Positions 8,791 through 18,091 are shown, counted from the first letter of the stretch. The stretch is DNA of 64,000 bases from Candidatus Gastranaerophilales bacterium (GCA_944323155.1 CALURL010000002.1:1-64000), one strand, 5' to 3'. The notes: generated by a model not told the origin, from the letters alone. Numbers and translations: made by a program.

Positions 8791-10410
8791 ATGAAATATT
8801 CAAAATATTCAACAGTGATTATAGGGAGTGGTGTTGCAGGTCTTTATGCTGCATTAAAAACAGAACAACAAGTTGAACTGCCTGATGGGCTTTTATTAAT
8901 AACAAAGTCCAAACTTGGTGAAAGTAATTCTCGTTACGCACAGGGCGGTATGGTTGCTGTTATGAAAGAAAATAAAGCAGATTCAACAGCTTCTCATATT
9001 TCAGATACGATAAAAGCCGGTGCAGGATTGAGCGATTTTAATGCTGTAAAATTTATATCAGAACACTCTGACGCTGTTGTTAAAGATTTGTTGAAGTTCG
9101 GTGTTGAATTTGACAGGGATGAAAATAATAATTTATGTTTTACAAGAGAAGCAGCTCATAGTGTAAGAAGAATTCTTCACTCTGGCGGTGATGCAACCGG
9201 CAAAATGATTGAACAGGCGCTTTGTAAAAAAGTCGCAGAAAATGAAAATATCGAAGTTTATGAAGAAACTGTTGCTGTCGAACTTTTAGTAAATTCAAAA
9301 TCTGAATGCAAAGGAGTTGTAGTATTTAACGATATTACTCAGGAATATGAAACAATTTATTCACCTTGCATAATTCTTGCAACAGGTGGAATTGGACAGT
9401 TGTATAAATATACTACCAATCCTGCAGGTGCTACAGGTGACGGTTTGGCTCTTGCTTATAATGCAGGGGCTGTTATGCAGGATATGGAATTCGTTCAATT
9501 TCACCCGACAGCTCTTGCTATAGACGGAGAGGAAAATAGATTTTTAATCAGTGAAGCTGTCAGAGGCGAAGGCGCTAAACTTGTTGACGCTGACGGTATA
9601 GAATTTATGCACAAGTACCATGAAAAAAGAGAACTCGCTCCGCGTGATATTGTTACACGTGCAAATTTTAATGAAATGCTAGAGCATAATATGCCTAATG
9701 TCTACTTGAATGCTACATGTATCAACAGTGAAATGCTTGCAAAGCGATTTCCTAATATTTCTAAAAAATGTTTGGAAAACGGAATTGATATCGCTCATGA
9801 TTTTATTCCTGTAGCACCTGCGGCACACTATTATATGGGCGGAATTAAAACAGATATGAAAGGCGCAACTTCTATAAAAGGCTTATTCGCGATAGGAGAA
9901 GTCGCTTCTACAGGACTTCATGGCGGAAACAGGCTTGCAAGCAACTCCCTTTTAGAATGTGTTGTTTGTGCTTATTCGGTTGCTGAATATTTGAAATCAA
10001 TTGAATTAAAAACGCCTAAACAAATTGATGAAGAAATTAAATCCATTATCGACAAATATAATGATGAAGACTTAATTCTTGACGATATTGATGTTCCTGC
10101 ATTAAAGAAAAAATTGCAGGAAATTATGTGGGATTATGTCGGAATTTTGAGAAGCGAAAAATCTCTTATGACAGCAGTTAGCAAGCTTGAAGAATTAAAA
10201 TCAGAATTCCCGCGCAAGGCAAAATGTTTAAATCGTGATGAATATGAATTTAAAAATATGCTTCTTGTTGCAGGTTTGATTATTAACTGCGCTTTGAAAC
10301 GCAAAGAGTCAAGAGGTGCTCATTACAGATTAGATTATCTGAATACAGACGAGGAATGTGTTCATAGCTGTTTAACTAAAAAAGACGGAGAATTAGATTT
10401 TGTTAAGTAA
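8791..10410 (+). CDS. nadB: L-aspartate oxidase
   Basis: A 539-residue flavoprotein that oxidises L-aspartate to iminoaspartate, the first step of de novo NAD synthesis, in the cytoplasm. The FAD-binding site is IIGSGVAGLYAA near residue 10. Family motifs follow: SRYAQGGM, HSGGDATGK, FVQFHPTA, HYYMGGIKTD and GLHGGNRLASNSLLECVV. Length is normal. It overlaps nadC by 11 bases, so the two form an operon; nadA, which makes quinolinate, is not in this window. Confidence 0.97.
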   Translation: MKYSKYSTVIIGSGVAGLYAALKTEQQVELPDGLLLITKSKLGESNSRYAQGGMVAVMKENKADSTASHISDTIKAGAGLSDFNAVKFISEHSDAVVKDLLKFGVEFDRDENNNLCFTREAAHSVRRILHSGGDATGKMIEQALCKKVAENENIEVYEETVAVELLVNSKSECKGVVVFNDITQEYETIYSPCIILATGGIGQLYKYTTNPAGATGDGLALAYNAGAVMQDMEFVQFHPTALAIDGEENRFLISEAVRGEGAKLVDADGIEFMHKYHEKRELAPRDIVTRANFNEMLEHNMPNVYLNATCINSEMLAKRFPNISKKCLENGIDIAHDFIPVAPAAHYYMGGIKTDMKGATSIKGLFAIGEVASTGLHGGNRLASNSLLECVVCAYSVAEYLKSIELKTPKQIDEEIKSIIDKYNDEDLILDDIDVPALKKKLQEIMWDYVGILRSEKSLMTAVSKLEELKSEFPRKAKCLNRDEYEFKNMLLVAGLIINCALKRKESRGAHYRLDYLNTDEECVHSCLTKKDGELDFVK

Positions 10411-11230
10411 ATTTTATATAAAAGACCATGTAAAAATGGCGTTGGAAGAAGATATAGGCTTTGGTGATATTACAACTGAAAATCTTGCAGAAGATGATGA
10501 TATGCTTTGCGGAGAACTTAATACAAGAAGCGACGGCATTCTTTGCGGTGTTGAAGTATTTAAGACTGTTTTTGAACTATTGTCAGATGATGTAAAAATA
10601 AATTTTTATTTTAAAGACGGTGACAGAATTCAAAAAGGTGATAAAATTGCGGATTTTTCTGGTCCTGCAAAGTGGCTTTTGATGGGCGAAAGAGTCGCGC
10701 TTAATTATATGCAGAGGATGAGCGGAATCGCAACCGAAACAAGAAAATATCAGGATGCAATAGGTTCATACAAGGCAAAAATAGTTGATACAAGAAAAAC
10801 AACCCCGAATTTTCGCGCTTTTGAAAAATATTCCGTTAAAGTCGGCGGCGGAGCACTTCACAGATTTAATCTTTCTGACTGCGCAATGATTAAAGATAAT
10901 CACATTAGGCTTGCTGGCTCAATTACTAATGCCGTTGAAAAACTGAGAAAAAATATTTCTCACGCGCATAAAATTGAAGTTGAATGCGATACGCTGGAAC
11001 AGGTTAAAGAAGCAGTTGAATGCAAAGTTGATATTATTATGCTGGACAACATGTCTATAGAAAATATGAAAAAAGCTGTGGAAATTATTAATCATACGGC
11101 TGTTGTTGAAGCCAGCGGCAATGTGAATTTGAAAACAGTCAACGCTATTGCATCCACAGGTGTTGATATAATATCCTCAAGTGCAATTGTCGCAAAAGCT
11201 CCGACTCTTGATCTTGGCTTTGACATGTGA
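10400..11230 (+). CDS. nadC: Nicotinate-nucleotide pyrophosphorylase (quinolinate phosphoribosyltransferase)
   Basis: A 276-residue enzyme converting quinolinate and PRPP to nicotinate mononucleotide. Motifs are EDIGFGDITTE near the N-terminus, TRKTTPNFRAFEKYSVKVGG, HRFNLSDCAMIKDNH and a final DIISSSAIV. The likely start is TTG 10400, inside the end of nadB with GGAG nine bases upstream. The next Met would remove residues usually present in the family. It completes the nadB-nadC operon. Confidence 0.95.
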   Translation: MLSKFYIKDHVKMALEEDIGFGDITTENLAEDDDMLCGELNTRSDGILCGVEVFKTVFELLSDDVKINFYFKDGDRIQKGDKIADFSGPAKWLLMGERVALNYMQRMSGIATETRKYQDAIGSYKAKIVDTRKTTPNFRAFEKYSVKVGGGALHRFNLSDCAMIKDNHIRLAGSITNAVEKLRKNISHAHKIEVECDTLEQVKEAVECKVDIIMLDNMSIENMKKAVEIINHTAVVEASGNVNLKTVNAIASTGVDIISSSAIVAKAPTLDLGFDM

Positions 11231-11344
11231 GAATAATTTTTTAAATAAAAAGAAATGTAAAGTTTCATAAAAGATGTAGCAAAAAATTTTTTCCTTTGTT
11301 TTAAAATAAGTGTAGAAGATATACATTTATTTGGTGAAAGAAAA

Positions 11345-12139
11345 ATGAAAATTAACTCATTACAACGAGATATGGCTCTCAAGCAGAGCAATTTTCCGGT
11401 CTCAAAAGACCCGCAATCATACAAGCAGAAGACTGGTGCGGGTGTGTGCGGAAAAAATCGAGGAATAAACACGGATAATAGCGGTAACTTAACGAATGAG
11501 AGTGAAGTTGCCGCTATTAATTTTAGAGGAAATTTAGGCTCTAAAATAGGTAAAAGTGATTGGTTTAACTGGGTGCTAGAAAAAACCGCAAAACATAACG
11601 TTGCAGCAAGTGCTTTTGTTGGTTTGATACTGGCTGGTGTTTTAAGACCAATGGCTATTATGTCACTGCCGGGTAAAAAAGATAAAGATGACAAAATTTA
11701 TGCTTCAGGTCAGGCAGTAGCATCAGGTGTTATCGGATTTGCTTTTTCAACCCTGATTACAACTCCTCTAGATGACGCTATTGACAAAGTTAAGAAAAAT
11801 CCAGGTAAGTTTGCAGCTACAAAACTTGCTAAACTTAAAGAAATTGGAAAAACAGCCGATTCAGAATTGAAAAGAAACATTGCAAAAAGAACGGCAGAGT
11901 CTTTAGAAACATGCTTGAAAAATATCCCGGATTGGATTATTGCAGTTCCGCGTTCAATATTGACAATTGCGTTAATCCCGCCGATTTTGAAATATGTTTT
12001 CGGTATGGAAAAGAAGAAGAAAACCCCTGAAAAAACAGTAGAACAACCTAAAATGGAAAATATGAATAATTTAAATACAGCTAATAATATTTCAATGAAC
12101 CCTTCTATGGAAGCATTTACGAAAGGAGGGCTAAAATAA
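11345..12139 (+). CDS. Lineage-specific membrane protein with N-terminal tag-like motif
   Basis: A 264-residue protein of unknown function. The N-terminal 55 or so residues are polar and probably disordered, ending in the short motif INFRGN. Two or more hydrophobic segments follow (around AASAFVGLILAGVLRPMAIM, then SGVIGFAFSTLITTPL, then VPRSILTIALIPPILKYVF). The tail is Asn/Met/Pro-rich. The stop TAA overlaps the next ATG by one base, so it is coupled with a second protein of the same style. I know no named family for it. Confidence 0.75.
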   Translation: MKINSLQRDMALKQSNFPVSKDPQSYKQKTGAGVCGKNRGINTDNSGNLTNESEVAAINFRGNLGSKIGKSDWFNWVLEKTAKHNVAASAFVGLILAGVLRPMAIMSLPGKKDKDDKIYASGQAVASGVIGFAFSTLITTPLDDAIDKVKKNPGKFAATKLAKLKEIGKTADSELKRNIAKRTAESLETCLKNIPDWIIAVPRSILTIALIPPILKYVFGMEKKKKTPEKTVEQPKMENMNNLNTANNISMNPSMEAFTKGGLK

Positions 12140-13005
12140 TGAATATTACTGTTAATTCTAACAGACATAATAATTATCAAAATAATTCTTTTATGCCGCA
12201 AAATAAGTTCGGCAGACAAAATGTAAGTTTTACTTCTAGCCCTGCTGCAGCAATAGAGAATGAAATGAAGAAAGCCGCTTCCGGTTCTGGTATATTTAAA
12301 CCATTTACAAAGGCTTATAACTCTATGACAGACTGGATTGCAAAGAATGTTATTTCTCATATTGCAAATAATACTTTGATTAATAAATTTGCAGATAATT
12401 TTAAAAATAATGATAAATTATTTAATCATATGCTTGCAATAGGATCTTTGATTACAAGCGGATTGTATGTAAAGAAAACTCTTGATAACAAAGATATGGA
12501 CAAAGATAGAAAAAATACTCTTGCAATCAACCAGACATTGACATTTATTTTATCTACAGTCGGTGCATATTCTCTGGATTCTTCATTGAATAAATGGTGG
12601 AATAAGGTTACAAGTAAGTATGTTGGTTTACAAATCAATGATAAAGGCTTTTTGAATGCTTATGAAGATGTTGCATCTAAAGCAGCCGCTAAAAATAAAG
12701 CGATAAAACAGGCAAATAAATCTCTTGCAAAAGATGCCCAAAAACCGCTTGAACATGTGCCAAGAATTGGTGAGTATCTTGAAAAATATGTTAAAGAAAA
12801 GAAACTTTCAATTTCTGACGATCAACTTTCAACCTTGTCAAATCGTATAAAAGGTATGGATTTGTTGAAGAAGATGATTGTATTCGGCGCAGTTTACAGA
12901 TTCCTTGTACCTGTTCTTGTTACTCCTTTTGCAAATAAATTTGGAGAGTACATGATTCAGAAAAGAAAAGCAAAAGAAGCTGCAATGAAAGCTCAACAAG
13001 CTTAG
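12139..13005 (+). CDS. Lineage-specific membrane protein, partner of the preceding gene
   Basis: A 288-residue protein I do not recognise. It has an Asn-rich N-terminus ending in VSFTSS (residues about 29-34), a central region with hydrophobic helices (HMLAIGSLITSGLYV, TLTFILSTVGAYSLD), a long basic helix-rich section, a C-terminal hydrophobic stretch (MIVFGAVYRFLVPVLVTPFA) and an Ala/Lys-rich tail. The AAAGGAGG ribosome-binding site lies within the end of the previous gene. A terminator follows. Topology suggests two or more membrane-embedded helices. Confidence 0.75.
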   Translation: MNITVNSNRHNNYQNNSFMPQNKFGRQNVSFTSSPAAAIENEMKKAASGSGIFKPFTKAYNSMTDWIAKNVISHIANNTLINKFADNFKNNDKLFNHMLAIGSLITSGLYVKKTLDNKDMDKDRKNTLAINQTLTFILSTVGAYSLDSSLNKWWNKVTSKYVGLQINDKGFLNAYEDVASKAAAKNKAIKQANKSLAKDAQKPLEHVPRIGEYLEKYVKEKKLSISDDQLSTLSNRIKGMDLLKKMIVFGAVYRFLVPVLVTPFANKFGEYMIQKRKAKEAAMKAQQA

Positions 13006-13025
13006 TACAAACTTAAATAATTGTG

Positions 13026-13060
13026 AAAATGGACTTAAATAAACTTTTTAAGTCCATTTT
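13026..13060 (+). terminator. Rho-independent terminator
   Basis: AAAATGGACTTA pairs perfectly with TAAGTCCATTTT and is followed by T-rich sequence. It closes the two-gene membrane-protein operon. Confidence 0.85.
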
Positions 13061-13112
13061 CATATAACTTTACAAAAAGGCAATTCTGAACTTTTATGTG
13101 TTTTATCAAATT

Positions 13113-13910
13113 ATGCAGATAAATTCAAATAATTATATTCAATATAGCTCCTATCAGCCTCATTTTACATCTTGCAGCAGGGATGTATATGATTTAGTAG
13201 GAAAACTTGTACATAGAAATGACACTTCTTTTTTTAGACGTGATATGGATTGGAATAAATTTACGCATTATCTTGCTGATAAATCTGATATTTACTGCCT
13301 TGCATCTTCATCAGGAGATGAAGTGTATACAGTAATAATGAAATTGATTGAGAAATTTGGAGATGATGCAAAAAGGTTTTATCCAATAAAAGCATATGAT
13401 AAGGATCCTCATATAATAAAAATGGCAAATGAGGGTTATTTACCAATGTATGATTGTGACGAAGATATTATAAATAATTGCACGAACGATAAATTTAATG
13501 AGTATTTTGAAAAAATATCAGAAGATGATATTCCAGAATATCTAAAAAAAATGGATATTGTTTATGATTTTATGGCAAAAGTTAAACCAATTTTGCGTGA
13601 CAAGGTTATATTTTCTGTTGCAGATGCAACTGAGCAGTGTAAATCAATAAATTCTGATAAAGCAGTAGTTCTTGCAAGAAATTTTTGGCCTTACCTTAAG
13701 GATGAAAGTCAAATGATAAAATTTGCGAATGATTTATATAAAAATTTGGGCAAAAATTCTGCTGTAGTAATAGGTGATTATGATGCCTTATGCTCAAATG
13801 CAGCAAAAAACTTGCATGATGCCGGATTTGTCGCTAATACAGAACTTTTTACTGTCTTTGAAAAACTAAAATTGCCAGAAACAAATACTATATTAAAATA
13901 TTATTACTAA
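13113..13910 (+). CDS. CheR-like methyltransferase
   Basis: A 265-residue protein resembling the catalytic domain of CheR-type SAM methyltransferases. It has NDTSFFRRDMDWNKF (CheR N-x-T-x-F-F-R), YCLASSSGDEVYTV (SAM-binding, CheR SSGEE-like), YDKDPHIIKMANEGYLPM (acidic residue for the ribose) and VLARNFWPYL (CheR C-R-N-x-x-x-Y-F). The start chosen is ATG 13113, giving MQINSNN like its neighbours; a GTG at 13098 is also possible. The N-terminus carries the HFTSC motif seen in neighbouring lineage proteins. There are no chemoreceptors or Che genes nearby, so the substrate is unknown. Confidence 0.7.
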   Translation: MQINSNNYIQYSSYQPHFTSCSRDVYDLVGKLVHRNDTSFFRRDMDWNKFTHYLADKSDIYCLASSSGDEVYTVIMKLIEKFGDDAKRFYPIKAYDKDPHIIKMANEGYLPMYDCDEDIINNCTNDKFNEYFEKISEDDIPEYLKKMDIVYDFMAKVKPILRDKVIFSVADATEQCKSINSDKAVVLARNFWPYLKDESQMIKFANDLYKNLGKNSAVVIGDYDALCSNAAKNLHDAGFVANTELFTVFEKLKLPETNTILKYYY

Positions 13911-14001
13911 ATATGTAGTAATTTCGCTAAAAGGGTTGAAAAAATAATGTTTTTATAGTATGTTTTGAGTGTGAGTATGCTTAGTATGGGGTTAAGACAG
14001 A

Positions 14002-14991
14002 GTGGAATACGATCAAAATTTGGATTTGGAAACTATAGCTAAAGACTGTAGATTGTTTGATGAATCTGATGTTGACTTGTGTTTGCAGAAAATTAATGCT
14101 CTTGATGAGGTTTATGAAAAAGATAATCTTGTTAAGATTTATAATTATTTTCTGAATGTTTCAAAAAATCCTGAAATTTTGATGAATGTAATACGGTGTA
14201 CAGATAGATTTCGTGACAAGAGTACATTGAATATTCTTCTTGATATCCTTTTGATGAAAAATTCAGATGACGATATTCAATCAAAAGAAAAATTTATAAA
14301 TGTCCGTGCGCTTTGTGCTAAAGCTATTTCTAATTATAAAGATACTTCAACTGTCACCCCACTTTTGTATTGCTTGAATAATAAGGATGAGAACTATAAA
14401 ATAAGACTGGCTTGTGCCGATGCACTCGGCAAAATTGGTGATAGATATGCAGTTACACCGCTTATTAATGTTGTAAAGGATGAAGATGAAAAGTCTGTTT
14501 ATTTGCGTGAATCTGCTGCATCTGCTCTTGGTATGCTCGGTGATTTAAGGGCAGTTGACCCTCTTGTAAGTATTCTGGAATCCCAAAAAGGCATTTGGAA
14601 TAAGTTTACTTTTTTGAAAGAACGTGTAATTGAAGCTTTAGGAAAGCTACGTTTTGATGATAATGAAAGGGTTTTTAATGCATTAAAAAATTCTCTTGTG
14701 GATGAATCGCCGCAGATTAGGATTAATGCAATAGAAGCGATTATGGATAGTGAAAACCCGAAAGCTGCCGATACAATCAGAACATGTCTCAAAGATAGTG
14801 ATGATGAGGTTAAGAAAAATGCATTAATTGCGCTGTACAATATGATTGGACGCGAAATTCTGGATGAGGTTGTGAATGAACCGTCTTATCCTGATGTGTT
14901 GAAAATTGAGGCTGTTTCTATGATTGAAGAATATGAGGACGGAGAAAAAGAAGAATTTTCAAGAATTAATCGTGAGGATTTAAATGGTTAA
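14002..14991 (+). CDS. HEAT-repeat (PBS-lyase-like) protein
   Basis: A 329-residue alpha-solenoid made of HEAT-like repeats of about 30 residues, for example CAKAISNYKDTSTVTPLLY, CADALGKIGDRYAVTPLIN, AASALGMLGDLRAVDPLVS and NAIEAIMDSENPKAADTIR. No catalytic motif is visible, so it is probably a scaffold or adaptor. The start is GTG at 14002. The 3' end overlaps queC by 8 bases, coupling the two genes. Confidence 0.85.
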   Translation: MEYDQNLDLETIAKDCRLFDESDVDLCLQKINALDEVYEKDNLVKIYNYFLNVSKNPEILMNVIRCTDRFRDKSTLNILLDILLMKNSDDDIQSKEKFINVRALCAKAISNYKDTSTVTPLLYCLNNKDENYKIRLACADALGKIGDRYAVTPLINVVKDEDEKSVYLRESAASALGMLGDLRAVDPLVSILESQKGIWNKFTFLKERVIEALGKLRFDDNERVFNALKNSLVDESPQIRINAIEAIMDSENPKAADTIRTCLKDSDDEVKKNALIALYNMIGREILDEVVNEPSYPDVLKIEAVSMIEEYEDGEKEEFSRINREDLNG

Positions 14992-15649
14992 GTCGATAAT
15001 TTTGCTTTCCGGAGGTTTGGATTCTCTTGTAAGTCTTGGGCTTGGAAAAGACAAGTATAATGTGTCTCTTGCTTTAACCTTTGATTACGGACAAAAATCT
15101 GCAAAACAGGAAATTAAGGCAGCCAAAAAGATTTGTGATTACTACGGTATAGAACATAAAATTATGAAACTTGACTGGCTAAAAAATATTACGCATACAG
15201 CTCTTGTTAGTGAAAAACAAGTTCCGACAGGGCATGCTCTTGAGGATAGCGAACAGTCTGCAAAAGCTGTTTGGGTTCCTAATCGTAACGGTTTACTCTT
15301 GAATATTGCGGCAAGCTATGCAGACGCTGATGATTATGATTATATTCTAATAGGCGCTAATAAAGAGGAAGGGCAGACATTTCCTGATAATACTCAGGAA
15401 TTTATTGATAGGGTAAATGCTGAATTTGAGTTTTCTACCCGTAAGAAACCGAAAGTTGTTGCGCCCTTGATAAATTGTGATAAAAATGATATAGTGAAAC
15501 AGGCATTAGAAAAGCATGTTCCACTTGAATTAACTAGAAGCTGCTACCAGAATGCCGAAAAAAATTGCGGGATTTGTGAATCCTGCGTAAGATTGAAAAA
15601 AGCACTGATATATAACAATGCAGTTGAGTACATAGAAAAACTTTTTTAG
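14984..15649 (+). CDS. queC: 7-cyano-7-deazaguanine synthase
   Basis: A 221-residue ATP-dependent enzyme turning 7-carboxy-7-deazaguanine into preQ0 for queuosine tRNA modification. The PP-loop SGGLDS lies near residue 10, and the zinc cysteines are in CYQNAEKNCGICESC at the C-terminus. LIGANKEEGQTFPDNT is typical of the family. It overlaps the HEAT gene by 8 bases. The pathway partner queD is far away at 48.3 kb on the other strand; queE and folE are not in the window. Confidence 0.95.
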   Translation: MVKSIILLSGGLDSLVSLGLGKDKYNVSLALTFDYGQKSAKQEIKAAKKICDYYGIEHKIMKLDWLKNITHTALVSEKQVPTGHALEDSEQSAKAVWVPNRNGLLLNIAASYADADDYDYILIGANKEEGQTFPDNTQEFIDRVNAEFEFSTRKKPKVVAPLINCDKNDIVKQALEKHVPLELTRSCYQNAEKNCGICESCVRLKKALIYNNAVEYIEKLF

Positions 15650-15664
15650 GATAATAAAAATTTT

Positions 15665-16219
15665 ATGATAACTAAATTTATAAACGAACCCATAAAGTAT
15701 GAAGGCTGGCAGCTTTCTCCACATTGGATATATAAAAACTTTAAGATTCAAGGCGATTCTATTGTAGCGTTCCGTGGAGAATGCGAAGTGAAACTGACTG
15801 AAATGGTTGATATCGAAGATGTTATTAATAATGAACCAATTTATAGTAAAGATATGTTGAGTTTTATTTCTGAACAATTTGGCGTTGGTTTAGTTGAAGG
15901 TGTATACAGACAAAGACTTTTGATTTGTACGATTAAAGAAGTTTTAGAAAAACGTGGTATTAAAGTTGTTCGCTCTGGCGATGATCTTTTTGTTGACGGG
16001 AAAAAACTTACTGTATCTATAGCTACAAAATCATTGACTTCAATATTAATCCATACCGGTATAAATATTAATTCAGAAGGTGCACCGGTTAAGGCAGCCG
16101 GTCTAACGAATGATTTAGGAATAACAGATATTGATGCTCTCGCAAATGAAATTATGCATAGATATAGCGAGGAAACAGATGATATTTTACTGGCAGCAAC
16201 TAAAGTAAGAGGAGTGTAA
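15665..16219 (+). CDS. DUF366-family protein
   Basis: A 184-residue protein matching the DUF366 family as I recall it: WIYKNFKIQGDSIVAFRGEC, MVDIEDV, MLSFISEQFG, RSGDDLFVDGKKLTVSIAT, SILIHTGININ and a final ATKVRGV. The function is not established. It lies 16 bases after queC and 2 bases before a SPOR-domain gene, so it is probably in the same operon. Such proteins are reported near pterin/deazapurine genes, but a link to queuosine is only inference here. Confidence 0.8.
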   Translation: MITKFINEPIKYEGWQLSPHWIYKNFKIQGDSIVAFRGECEVKLTEMVDIEDVINNEPIYSKDMLSFISEQFGVGLVEGVYRQRLLICTIKEVLEKRGIKVVRSGDDLFVDGKKLTVSIATKSLTSILIHTGININSEGAPVKAAGLTNDLGITDIDALANEIMHRYSEETDDILLAATKVRGV

Positions 16220-16220
16220 T

Positions 16221-16931
16221 ATGGTGAGAGAACCGCAAGATTTTAATGATGAACATAAGCAGTATTCACATATTACTTACAAAGAATATCAAAGAAAAGT
16301 TACAAAAAATCCTAATGAGGGGATTATAATTTTTGTATCAACATTCTTTGTTCTTTTGTTGTTATTTTTAGGTATTGCAAAACAAATTTCACCGGAAGTC
16401 GATGTTCAAATTGGTGATGAACAGACAACCTCTGTAGAAGATGATGAAAGCTATGAAAAATCTTCAATAGATGAAAGATTAAAGCTTTTGCAGGAAGAGG
16501 ATGCAAAAAGGGCACAGCAGGATACGTTTGAACCGGAATTGGATGAAAAAGTAAAACTTCCGGATAATATTAAAAAAGAAGAAGCCGCGCAGGAAGAGGC
16601 CGTTGAGCTGGCAGCAGAAACCGAAGCCACCCCAAAACCGTCAGAAACCGCCTCACAAGCGCCAAAATCAGAAACAACTCAGGCTGCAGCACAACCTTCA
16701 CAGCCTGCTTCAACATCAAAAGTCGTTGTCGGTTACTATGCAACAAAGGAACAGGCAGAAGTTGCAAAAGGTATAATTGCTGAATCCGGATTGAATATTA
16801 GTCCTTTTGTAAGAAGTATTGGCGGGGCATACACAATTCAAGTCGGTTCATACTCGACCAGAGAAAAAGCGCAGAGTGTTGTTAATGACTTGTTGAAGAA
16901 TAATTTCCCTGCAAGAATTTTAGTCGAGTAA
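16221..16931 (+). CDS. SPOR-domain membrane protein
   Basis: A 236-residue bitopic protein. It has a cytoplasmic N-terminus, one transmembrane helix (about 34-54, IIIFVSTFFVLLLLFLGIA), a long acidic and Ala/Pro/Ser/Thr-rich linker, and a C-terminal SPOR domain (about 168-236, VVVGYYATKEQAEVAK to YTIQVGSYSTREKAQSVVNDL). SPOR domains bind denuded septal peptidoglycan, so a role in division or cell-wall remodelling is likely. The linker is repetitive and low-complexity. It is the last gene before a strong terminator. Confidence 0.88.
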   Translation: MVREPQDFNDEHKQYSHITYKEYQRKVTKNPNEGIIIFVSTFFVLLLLFLGIAKQISPEVDVQIGDEQTTSVEDDESYEKSSIDERLKLLQEEDAKRAQQDTFEPELDEKVKLPDNIKKEEAAQEEAVELAAETEATPKPSETASQAPKSETTQAAAQPSQPASTSKVVVGYYATKEQAEVAKGIIAESGLNISPFVRSIGGAYTIQVGSYSTREKAQSVVNDLLKNNFPARILVE

Positions 16932-16943
16932 AAAAAGTTTATA

Positions 16944-16987
16944 AAAAACAAACAGCCGCTCAGAAATCTTTTGAGCGGCTTGTTTTT
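16944..16987. terminator. Bidirectional rho-independent terminator
   Basis: AGCCGCTCA pairs with TGAGCGGCT, flanked by A-rich and T-rich runs on either side. It lies between the convergent SPOR and surE genes and can serve both. Confidence 0.9.
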
Positions 16988-17002
16988 GTGTGTTATATCT
17001 TA

Positions 17003-17800
17003 TTATACGCCGAACCAGTCGCAGCTATCTCCTTTACATAGTACATTTTCAAGATTTTGCATAACATCTTCTTTAGTCATTTCGTATGTTACAGGAGTTA
17101 TTGAAATTTTATTATTTTTTACAGCAGCGATATCAGTGTTAGAATCTTCTGCCTCTGTGATAAGCTCTCCCGCCATCCAGTAGTATACTTTACCTCTCGG
17201 GTCAACCCTTTTTTCGTAGTTGTCCGTAAACATTTTTCTTCCGAGTTCTGTAATCGCAATTCCTGCAATGTCGTCTTCGTCTAATGCAGGAACGTTAATA
17301 TTCAGAATACTTTTTTGCGGGAAGGTGAATTGTTTTAATTTTGGTAGAAGTAAATTAACAAAATTTGCTGCTACCTTAAAGTGTTCGTATTCATAATTCA
17401 TGCTGGCTAAAGACATTGCAATACTTGGAACTCCTAACATTGCTCCTTCCATTGCGCAGCTTACTGTTCCGGAATACAAAATATCAGCACCTAGATTAGG
17501 CCCATGGTTTATGCCTGAAATTACTATGTCAGGCTGTTCTTCCTTACTTAATATCGCATTAATTCCTATTTTTACACAATCTCCTGGAGTGCCTGTTGTA
17601 ACCCATGCTCTTTTTACTCCGTGGTATGCTTCTACCTCTTCTACTCTTAGCGGAGTATGTAGCGTTAAAGAATGTCCGGCAGCGCTTCTTTCTCTGTCAG
17701 GTGCTATTACATAAACATCATGTTCTTTGGCTAATGTTTCTGTTAAACATCTAATACCATTAGCTGCAATTCCGTCATCGTTTGATACTAATATTTTCAT
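17003..17800 (-). CDS. surE: 5'/3'-nucleotidase SurE
   Basis: A 265-residue metal-dependent phosphatase acting on nucleoside monophosphates. The N-terminal SNDDG (metal-binding Asp pair) is followed by PDRERSAAGHSLT, the Asn-bearing SGINHGPNLGADILYSGTV and ARxG-like MEGAMLGVPSIAMSL. Length is normal and AGGAGA lies before the ATG. It is alone on the minus strand. Confidence 0.95.
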   Translation of the reverse strand: MKILVSNDDGIAANGIRCLTETLAKEHDVYVIAPDRERSAAGHSLTLHTPLRVEEVEAYHGVKRAWVTTGTPGDCVKIGINAILSKEEQPDIVISGINHGPNLGADILYSGTVSCAMEGAMLGVPSIAMSLASMNYEYEHFKVAANFVNLLLPKLKQFTFPQKSILNINVPALDEDDIAGIAITELGRKMFTDNYEKRVDPRGKVYYWMAGELITEAEDSNTDIAAVKNNKISITPVTYEMTKEDVMQNLENVLCKGDSCDWFGV

Positions 17801-17955
17801 ATCTCTCCTTTATAAAAACTATTATGACTCTATAATATTATTATACCAGTTAAATATGACTTGTCTAAATTGAGAATTATTAATTTTTGTAACGAAATAT
17901 GCATTTTATGCAATAAATATGTCAATTATATATAAGAAAAAGTTTTTATATATAT

Positions 17956-18081
17956 GACACGAGGAAAGCTTAAAACGAGGAATCAAGGAAAACGTTTTTA
18001 AGCACACACTACACTTCACACTATTACGAGGAATTATCGCAAGAATTCCAACGCTGTCCACCTCCGGATAGCGTTTTTTTT
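17956..18081 (+). ncRNA. Candidate small RNA with GGA-loop hairpins and an intrinsic terminator
   Basis: About 125 nt with no open frame, ending in a strong terminator. ACGAGGAA occurs three times (17959, 17975, 18026). Hairpin A pairs GCTTAAAACG (17968-17977) with 17993-18003 (one bulged T) and shows two GGA motifs in its loop. Hairpin B pairs GGAATT (18030) with AATTCC (18044). The terminator loop reads ACCTCC, an anti-Shine-Dalgarno-like sequence. A TATATA box at 17947 is a weak promoter candidate. It lies in an 864-bp gap between surE and sdaAB; 17801-17946 and 18508-18664 show only AT-rich DNA. Confidence 0.5.
18050..18081 (+). terminator. Strong rho-independent terminator
   Basis: A ten-base-pair stem AACGCTGTCC / GGATAGCGTT with a six-base loop is followed by eight T. 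No protein gene lies upstream on this strand for more than 1 kb, so a non-coding transcript is implied. Confidence 0.85.
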
Positions 18082-18091
18082 GTGGGTGAAA

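Noticed and set aside
11710..12360. Minus-strand open frame antisense to the two membrane proteins
   Set aside because: It overlaps two well-supported coupled genes and shows no start signal or family resemblance.
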